Positions 10,176 through 16,418 of a stretch of 21,328 nt of DNA are shown one piece after another. Both the position numbers and the translations under genes were made by a program. The stretch spans positions 1 through 21,328 of IMG/VR virus record IMGVR_UViG_3300020438_000330. One strand, 5' to 3'. The stretch is from a virus. The notes under the pieces were generated by a model that did no database searches, was not told the origin of the DNA, and saw only the letters and a program-made list of their open reading frames with translations. Every line of letters starts with the position of its first letter. Within the stretch, counting starts at the first letter, position 1.

Positions 10176-13100
10176 TAATAGCCTCCTCCACTACTACCAC
10201 CACTACCTACACCTATATTAATACCAGTGTTTTGTGAAATTGTTGTACTATTACCAGATGATGTATTATTAACAATAATATTATTGCTAGATAGTACTGG
10301 TAAGAATAGTTCGTCACTATCACTAGTTATCTCAAATAACTCAGTAGTATTTGTCTGTCCACCTGCTGGACTAATTGTTATTTGACTTATCTCGCCAATC
10401 ATATTATTGTGTATGAATGCTGACATTTCAGTAAAGTAAAATTCTTCGCCAAAGTCCCAGTTATCAATATTAAAATAACTGCTGATTAAATTAATAACTC
10501 TTTGTTTAATTTCTGTATCGCTTAGTGTACTGTTTACAGTTTTAGTAACAAAAAATTTAGCTTGTAGTTCACTACTTGCTAAATCTCCAAATAGTATTTT
10601 ATATTTTACAGGTCTGTATATAACCTGATCACTGATACTTTTCTTATTGTTTAACTTAACAAACAAGTCTGTAAGTTCACTTATAGTAGGCTGATTAGGT
10701 CTTGTTTCAACTCTTCCATCATAAAGTGCCCAAGCTCTAAATTCACTATCGTAACTGTTTAACAATACATAAGTGTCAATAATGTTTGTGGTACTTGGAT
10801 CGATAACTTGATTGATATCAGCTATTCTATTATACTGCATATGTAGATCACTAACTCCATTTACTTGTGTTGTTCCACTAGAATTATCTACTATAGTATA
10901 ATCAAAACCATCAACAGTAGTTGTTCCTAAGTTTACAGTTTGACCTGCGAGTATTTTATTAAATGCTTCTGGATCGTTTGGATATCCGTCATTGTCTGGG
11001 TCAGCTAAACTAACTCTAATATTATGAGGATCAGTATATCCGTCTTGATATGTAAATGTTCCAAACGCATTAAACTTATAGTCCGTTCCCATTGGTGTTG
11101 GATCTGTTTTACTTGTAGGATTAATTTTTAATATCTTAATATTATCCCTTAGTGGTTTATGTGTTTCACTACTAAAACTATTATTGAAGTTTAAGTTTGT
11201 AAACTTCAGTTTCTGAGGACTACCTAAAACAAGACGTGTTTTTCTAACCAGCATCTCCCATTCTACCGCACTATAATTAAAACGCATTACCCAGCTATTG
11301 TCAATACCTGTGCTAGACCCATCACCTTCAAATTGTCTATTCCATTTGCTTGGATCGTTTAATTCAGCACTACTAGCTGGTAAGTTTGAACTATCAATAA
11401 TTATCCACTGCTGATTCTGAGCACTATATCTTAATGCAAAACTATTTCTATTGTTAATTTTATTAATAACATTTTGTTTAGTTGTGCGTGTTAAATCTGT
11501 GCTTAATCTAGGAACAATTCGTTTGATTCTAGCACCACTAGGAATAATACCATTCAGTACTACTGCTCCTTTGCCAGTATTATCAATGCCAGTTGGAGTT
11601 CCTGCACTATTATCGTCACCTAGTCCACCTTTATAAAGCCTATCAACTTTAACCCACTGTATATCTGCATCAATAATCGTAGGCTTTACTGTTGCTCCTG
11701 TACCGCCGCCGCCGGTAACTGTAATATTCGTAGCTTGATCATATCCGCTACCACTATTAGTGATTGAAACACTAGTAACTGCACCATTTGCTACTGTTGC
11801 AGTTGCGGTTGCACCTGTTCCTTTACCAGTAATAGTTACTGATGGTGTACTAGTATATCCACTGCCACCGGCTGTTACTGTTGCTAAACTGATGTATCCT
11901 TCTTTATAAGGACTACTAATAAATTCTACTAATCCGTTTAGGTTTGCTTTTGCTAAAGTATTAGCAGACGTATCTCCAACTCTCTGTACATTTGAATTTA
12001 ATGTAAAGTAACCACTACATCCGTTACTACCTTTTGTTATTTGATTCCAACGAAATGCGTTGGTATCAGCTGTGCCTAAATATGTTATACCACTTGTAGT
12101 ATCTGAGAAATCTGTGTTTGCATTGTGTGTGGTTGAACTGTAGCCTTGTCTATTATAGTAAAAGTTACTTACTTCAGGATTAGCAAGTAATGGTTTAATA
12201 TACTTGTTATAAATTGCATCACCTGTTAGGTTATTAGGTAAACTAACTACACTTTTGCTTGTAATATTATCTTCATACAAGTAAGCGTCATCTGTATATT
12301 GTATTGCATCTGCGTAAGTTGCTGTTGGATCGTATATGTCACGGAATCTACTGTGTCCACTGTGTACTCTGTTGATGCTTTTAATTTTTCTAATGTTTTC
12401 ACTTACTGTTACAGGAAAAATACTGTAATCTTCTGCTGTGATCATTCTATCCTGTGTTGCAAAGAATCTAGGAGCGTTTGCTTTAATACTAGCAACACTT
12501 TCTCTAACACTTGCATTTGTAACATTTGTTTTTAAACTTGCATTAAAAATTGCGTTGTATGTGTTTCCATTTGCACCCAAGTAACTCATTGTAAAACTTG
12601 TATTATTAAAAGCATCAGGTGTTAAACTATATGTTTGGTTAAGTCCTGTTCTATACCAAACTCTAATAATACCACGTGGAATATTTCCAAAATTTCCGTC
12701 TGCAAATACAATACTAATCTGATCATCTTGTCTACTAGCAACACTAAAAATATCTCTTATATTATTGCTCTTTGCATTAAATATTGTACCATTGCCAAAT
12801 AGTGTATCAACTTGTGTCCAATTTTTTTGTATTTGTCCTATCTCGTCAATAGTTTGTACCCATACATTGCCATTGGCAACATTATCTGCATCAATATCTA
12901 AGACTATGTTAGGCAAACCTTGATCAATTCTAAAATCTTTGTGTGCTAGTGTACCTTGCTTAAAACCTACAAAGAATCCAGTATTAGCACTACCAAATCC
13001 ACTATTGTCATCTTTATACAAAAAGTCAATTACTTTATAAGGATCGGGTGCCGCTTCATTTATAGTTTGCAATGTGCCATTAATTTCTGGATTGTAAAAA

Positions 13101-13735
13101 CTAAAACTAGAACTTGCATTATTAATTAAATTTGAAAAGTTTCTTTCAGCTGTATTGGATACACTGTTGGTTCTATATATTTCGTTTTTAGTTCCACCAA
13201 AAGTAATACTACTAAACGGAGAACCAAACTGACTACTAGATTGAAATATACTGTTCATAACATTTATAAAATTTTGATAGCTGTTGGCATCAGTTACGTC
13301 TTCAAATTGTATAGTGGCATTTGCTAAACTGTTACCACTAGAATCAAACACTTCTTCGTCAGTTTTTACACTGTCAATTTTTAAATATCCATTAGCCACA
13401 ACATTTCTAGTAGGTTTATATCCTAAAAATTCAGCAATACGCAAGGCGCTTTCTCTACGTTCTGCTGTACTTAGATAGTTTTCTCTGCTGGCTAAATCAG
13501 CTCTAAAAGCTAAGTTATGCCCTAAGAAAGCTATAAGTTCAACTATTGCTATAAATTCACTACTATTAATATAGTCATTAAAGTTTTCTGGATAGTTTGT
13601 GCTAATATAATCGACCATCGTATTACGAATGGTTTCAAAATCATATGCTTGAAAATTCGCTTCGCTAAAACTTTCGTATGCTACACTAAAGTCTTCTGCG
13701 GCAAATAAACTACTCTGACGTGCGCCTTGTGCCAT
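10175..13735 (-). CDS. gp6: Baseplate wedge subunit gp6 (baseplate J-like), enlarged
   Basis: This is the T4 gp6 homologue. In T4, gp6 dimers form the continuous ring that joins the baseplate wedges around the hub. The N-terminus (DYISTNYPENFNDYINSSEF, residues about 42-61) and the segment NAPRFFATQDRMITAEDYSI (about 421-440) are typical of gp6 and baseplate-J proteins. The protein is 1186 aa against 660 aa in T4. Extra sequence includes a glycine-rich beta module at about 616-682 (GGSGYTSTPSVTITG onward) and long asparagine/serine-rich stretches. It ends in a low-complexity NIGVGSGGSSGGGY tail. The start codon overlaps the gp25 stop (TAATG) and the stop overlaps the start of the giant gene in the same way. 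It is probably transcribed from the late promoter before gp25 as well as by read-through from 20645. Confidence 0.9.
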   Translation of the reverse strand: MAQGARQSSLFAAEDFSVAYESFSEANFQAYDFETIRNTMVDYISTNYPENFNDYINSSEFIAIVELIAFLGHNLAFRADLASRENYLSTAERRESALRIAEFLGYKPTRNVVANGYLKIDSVKTDEEVFDSSGNSLANATIQFEDVTDANSYQNFINVMNSIFQSSSQFGSPFSSITFGGTKNEIYRTNSVSNTAERNFSNLINNASSSFSFYNPEINGTLQTINEAAPDPYKVIDFLYKDDNSGFGSANTGFFVGFKQGTLAHKDFRIDQGLPNIVLDIDADNVANGNVWVQTIDEIGQIQKNWTQVDTLFGNGTIFNAKSNNIRDIFSVASRQDDQISIVFADGNFGNIPRGIIRVWYRTGLNQTYSLTPDAFNNTSFTMSYLGANGNTYNAIFNASLKTNVTNASVRESVASIKANAPRFFATQDRMITAEDYSIFPVTVSENIRKIKSINRVHSGHSRFRDIYDPTATYADAIQYTDDAYLYEDNITSKSVVSLPNNLTGDAIYNKYIKPLLANPEVSNFYYNRQGYSSTTHNANTDFSDTTSGITYLGTADTNAFRWNQITKGSNGCSGYFTLNSNVQRVGDTSANTLAKANLNGLVEFISSPYKEGYISLATVTAGGSGYTSTPSVTITGKGTGATATATVANGAVTSVSITNSGSGYDQATNITVTGGGGTGATVKPTIIDADIQWVKVDRLYKGGLGDDNSAGTPTGIDNTGKGAVVLNGIIPSGARIKRIVPRLSTDLTRTTKQNVINKINNRNSFALRYSAQNQQWIIIDSSNLPASSAELNDPSKWNRQFEGDGSSTGIDNSWVMRFNYSAVEWEMLVRKTRLVLGSPQKLKFTNLNFNNSFSSETHKPLRDNIKILKINPTSKTDPTPMGTDYKFNAFGTFTYQDGYTDPHNIRVSLADPDNDGYPNDPEAFNKILAGQTVNLGTTTVDGFDYTIVDNSSGTTQVNGVSDLHMQYNRIADINQVIDPSTTNIIDTYVLLNSYDSEFRAWALYDGRVETRPNQPTISELTDLFVKLNNKKSISDQVIYRPVKYKILFGDLASSELQAKFFVTKTVNSTLSDTEIKQRVINLISSYFNIDNWDFGEEFYFTEMSAFIHNNMIGEISQITISPAGGQTNTTELFEITSDSDELFLPVLSSNNIIVNNTSSGNSTTISQNTGINIGVGSGGSSGGGY
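10182..10189 (-). promoter_or_regulatory. Strong Shine-Dalgarno site for the giant gene, inside the gp6 3' end
   Basis: The minus strand reads GGAGGAGG six bases before the ATG at 10175. These bases also encode the glycine-rich tail of gp6 (GSSGGGY). It is the best ribosome-binding site in the train and supports the 10175 start. Confidence 0.8.
11690..11890 (-). repeat. Glycine-rich GYxxxPxVxI beta module, gp6 copy
   Basis: Residues about 616-682 of gp6 read GGSGYTSTPSVTITGKGTG, then ATATATVANGAVTSVSI, then GSGYDQATNITVTGGGG. This is a two-half beta module of a type common in marine phage structural proteins (from memory). It matches the module at 5497-5665 in the giant protein. Confidence 0.75.
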
Positions 13736-14097
13736 TATTCTTCACCTGTAAAGTTAAGAAACAGTTCTTCTGCTGTTCCTGTGTCTATGTATTCTAATCT
13801 AACCTTTATCTCTAAACTGTGTTCAGTGGGTTTTGATAATAGTGTTTCCAATGGTTTCCATCGTGGATCATTGTTTACTATTGCATCTACATCATCATTT
13901 GCTAATCTTTCTGTCTGTGCATCAAGAGGTTCAAATACCAGATCCGGAAGTATACTTCCAAATGTAGGGTTTTGTACACGTTCGCCTCTGCGAGTGTAAA
14001 AATGATTCAGCAGGTCTCGACGAGCAATATCAATATCGGTCAGTGTTTTACTACCATATGTTGATCCTACTGTGCTATATCCTATATACGTTACCAT
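13735..14097 (-). CDS. gp25: Baseplate wedge subunit gp25
   Basis: This 120-aa protein matches the gp25/GpW family (T4 gp25 is 132 aa), the most widely conserved sheath-initiating wedge protein of contractile tails. In T4 it contacts gp6 and gp53 and seeds the sheath. The family signature is RRGERVQNPTFGSILPDLVF (residues about 37-56), with a basic/acidic patch followed by PxFGS. The final TAA overlaps the gp6 ATG. A 32-base gap separates it from the upstream gene and contains a late promoter. No Shine-Dalgarno site precedes the ATG, and the predicted transcript begins at the ATG itself. Confidence 0.92.
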   Translation of the reverse strand: MVTYIGYSTVGSTYGSKTLTDIDIARRDLLNHFYTRRGERVQNPTFGSILPDLVFEPLDAQTERLANDDVDAIVNNDPRWKPLETLLSKPTEHSLEIKVRLEYIDTGTAEELFLNFTGEE

Positions 14098-14123
14098 ACA
14101 AGTATTTATGGTAGAATTAACTG
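14098..14123 (-). promoter_or_regulatory. T4-type late promoter before gp25 (extended motif)
   Basis: The minus strand carries CATAAATA at 14110-14103, one mismatch from the T4 late element TATAAATA. It is preceded by CAGTTAATTCTAC and followed by CTTGT. If the element sits at -13 to -6 as in T4, transcription would start at 14097, the A of the gp25 ATG. A near copy of the whole region precedes the first gene of the operon (20646-20671). Confidence 0.75.
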
Positions 14124-14129
14124 CTGAGT

Positions 14130-15035
14130 TTATATTTTAATGGTAGTTGCAATAATATCACCAGTATTCATTGTTTTAAGTATCGATAGTTGATTTCCAA
14201 TCACAGTGAAGTCAAATAAATGCTGTTGAACAAGTCCATTTATGGTAACTTCTAACTTTTCAGATGGTTCCATACTAGGAGATTTTTCTAAAGTAAATGT
14301 AGTAACAGTGCCATCGAACGTATAGTTTTTTACAACTACCTGTTTCTCATACTCTCTGACTACATTTCTATTAGCACTTTCCGGACTAAAAGGTAAAAAG
14401 TTTCCGGTTTCTGCAAAGTACGAAAATCTTGCTCGTTTTAGCAAATTTGTATCTAATACATCTTTTTCATTTTTATCACGCATCTTGTGTATACCATTTG
14501 TGCGTTGCCATAACCTAGTCTTTGGCTTTCCGTAATCAGCTAACCTTAAAATTGTAGCACACTTTACGCATAAACTCTTGTTCTTGTTACTTCTCATCAA
14601 CATACTAGCTACTATATCAAAATCTTTTAACCTTAATCCATCAAGTAAATCATATATTCCTTCTATAGCAGTAACAGTGAAAACTTTTCCTGTTGCCCAG
14701 TTTAACAATACTAATCCGTCAAATACACTTTGCGGATATGCATTGGGCAATTTTGGATTTTGCTGTAATTGTTTTTTAACAATAGATTGTTGTTTGTTAA
14801 ACGTAACTATCCAGTTATCATATGCTTGTTGTTCAGTAAGTCCTGTTGCATATGTGCCTTCTCCATATGCAGTTCCGTCAAAGCCACTATACTCATCAAA
14901 AAAGTCTAAAGCGACATCTTTTGCTTTCGAACTAGCTGTAAGCAAAGACAAATCTATCTCTGTTTTGTATGCTGTTTCATCTTTTACAACATAGTCGCTC
15001 CATACAGTTTGAAATTGTCTTTCTACTGTTATCAT
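14130..15035 (-). CDS. Baseplate-cluster protein with possible lysozyme-like N-terminal domain and beta C-terminal domain
   Basis: This 301-aa protein has no firm family assignment. Residues about 40-190 recall glycoside hydrolase 24 (T4 lysozyme-like) layout: an acidic start FFDEYSGFDGTAYGEGTYATG is followed by a helix with QQAYDNW, then YPQSVFDGLVLLNWATGKV (100-118) where lysozymes have their conserved FDALVSFxYNxG, then LWQRTNGIHKMRD (175-187). Candidate acid residues are E48 and E59 with T64, but the spacing differs from E11/D20/T26 of T4 lysozyme, so activity is unproven. Residues about 231-301 (TFDGTVTTFTLE, LEVTINGLVQQ, DFTVIGNQLSIL) look like the small beta domain of many phage appendage proteins. 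A CVKC pair sits at 156-159. The start overlaps the gp5 stop (ATGA). The domain could supply the lysozyme missing from the adjacent gp5. Confidence 0.85.
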   Translation of the reverse strand: MITVERQFQTVWSDYVVKDETAYKTEIDLSLLTASSKAKDVALDFFDEYSGFDGTAYGEGTYATGLTEQQAYDNWIVTFNKQQSIVKKQLQQNPKLPNAYPQSVFDGLVLLNWATGKVFTVTAIEGIYDLLDGLRLKDFDIVASMLMRSNKNKSLCVKCATILRLADYGKPKTRLWQRTNGIHKMRDKNEKDVLDTNLLKRARFSYFAETGNFLPFSPESANRNVVREYEKQVVVKNYTFDGTVTTFTLEKSPSMEPSEKLEVTINGLVQQHLFDFTVIGNQLSILKTMNTGDIIATTIKI

Positions 15036-16414
15036 TGTGGGCCTCTACTAGGCTTAGTAGTCGGATTACTTGTACCAGTTGAACCAATTGCTGACTTATT
15101 TGATTTTATATCCACAGCAGGCTGTTTAGACTTATTAACAACATTACTTAAATCGATGTCTATTGCAGTTTGCTCTCCATTAGAACTAGCAACCTGAGGA
15201 AGTAGTTCTTGTTCTTCTGTATGTCCTCCCCAAGGTTGAGCTTCGGGTACTCTATCAGTTATACTTTGTTTAACAGTGGTGTTTTCTGTTCTATTATTTT
15301 GTACAGTCTTTGTTGCGGCAGTTGCTTCTGGACCGTTCATATCAATTAATTTAGCTGTTGTTCTCATATTACCGCTACATTTAATGTGTCCGTTAAGATC
15401 TGTAGTTAATTTTATATCTTTGTTAGCATGTAAGTTAAATTCACCTGTTGCAGATTCTAATGTTATACCATCTGTGCCTCTTGCTTTCATGTTAATACTA
15501 TCTGCATCTAAATTAAAATTTCCACCAACGTGCAGATTAAAATTTGTTTCGGTATGCATACTAATATCGCTTTGACTATAGATATCTATTTTTCCATCAG
15601 CTCCAAATTGAATCCAGTTGCTGCCATCTTGATTAGTGATATAAACAATACCAGCACCATCATGCATTAATATTTGTGCTCCACCTGCACTGCGAAATCT
15701 AGCAAGTCTACTTAGTCCTGGTTTTCTATTTTTATCCGGAGCCAGACACTCGTCATCATTAGCTCGTGTGCCATCATCCATAGTAAGTTGATGTCCGCCT
15801 GGTGTATTAAACCCAAAAACATTACTGGGTGATTCTCTTCGTTGACTACTACTACTCAGTCCTCTAATACTGTCAATTGCCAAACCTTGTTTTGTAACAT
15901 ATTCAAGTTCTGGGTTTCTAGGTCTAGTATTTTTACCAGCATCTTTTGTGGGAGGAGCATCAAACGTAGGACCAACTACGTCTACTTCACTGTCAAGGAA
16001 ACATGCAGGAGCAGTTGGGATAGCTCCATTCATTCCGGTTGCAGGTAACGCACCTAAACATATACCAACATCACTATTGTGTACAAATGCTACTAAAACT
16101 TCTGTGCCGGGTGCAGGAGGATGAGTACTCATACCATAACTTCTAGTATGATCTTCAAATTGATAGTGACCGCCGTATGGACTAGAACGTCTAACTCTTG
16201 TGTATTTGTGTTTCTCGTCGATACTATCTTTAGATCCTAAATATTCATCTCCAAATATTTGTACCCACATATATCCTTCATACCTATCATCTACTATATC
16301 TACTACTGTACCTAAGAATAAACCTGTTCGGGTTTTTATGCCTCCAATATTTTTTGTTTTGTCGTACATATTAGGTACGCCACCGCTGGTCAAATTTTTA
16401 CCTAAATATCTCAT
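15032..16414 (-). CDS. gp5: Baseplate central spike, gp5-like (OB fold plus beta-helix, no lysozyme domain)
   Basis: This 460-aa protein fits the gp5/VgrG spike family, the trimeric needle below the tail tube. Residues about 30-125 form an OB-fold-like region: TGLFLGTVVDIVDDRYEG, then VQIFGDEYLG, then PGTEVLVAFVHNSDVGICLG. Residues about 205-345 give the spike strands: GGHQLTMDDG, QILMHDGAGIVYITNQDG, then short repeats such as IDIYSQSDISMHTETNFNLH and VGGNFNLDADSINMKARG. The last 110 residues are polar and rich in T, N, S and Q. T4 gp5 (575 aa) has a lysozyme between the OB fold and the helix. Here the intervening 130-200 region is short, proline-rich and shows no lysozyme motifs. The ATG lies four bases after the upstream stop, with AGGA about nine bases upstream. 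Confidence 0.85.
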   Translation of the reverse strand: MRYLGKNLTSGGVPNMYDKTKNIGGIKTRTGLFLGTVVDIVDDRYEGYMWVQIFGDEYLGSKDSIDEKHKYTRVRRSSPYGGHYQFEDHTRSYGMSTHPPAPGTEVLVAFVHNSDVGICLGALPATGMNGAIPTAPACFLDSEVDVVGPTFDAPPTKDAGKNTRPRNPELEYVTKQGLAIDSIRGLSSSSQRRESPSNVFGFNTPGGHQLTMDDGTRANDDECLAPDKNRKPGLSRLARFRSAGGAQILMHDGAGIVYITNQDGSNWIQFGADGKIDIYSQSDISMHTETNFNLHVGGNFNLDADSINMKARGTDGITLESATGEFNLHANKDIKLTTDLNGHIKCSGNMRTTAKLIDMNGPEATAATKTVQNNRTENTTVKQSITDRVPEAQPWGGHTEEQELLPQVASSNGEQTAIDIDLSNVVNKSKQPAVDIKSNKSAIGSTGTSNPTTKPSRGPQ

Positions 16415-16418
16415 ACTG

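Noticed and set aside
14578-14994. 138-codon plus-strand frame opposite the 301-aa gene
   Set aside because: It is antisense to a well-supported gene, has composition typical of a shadow frame (many C, S, F), and no promoter or Shine-Dalgarno site.
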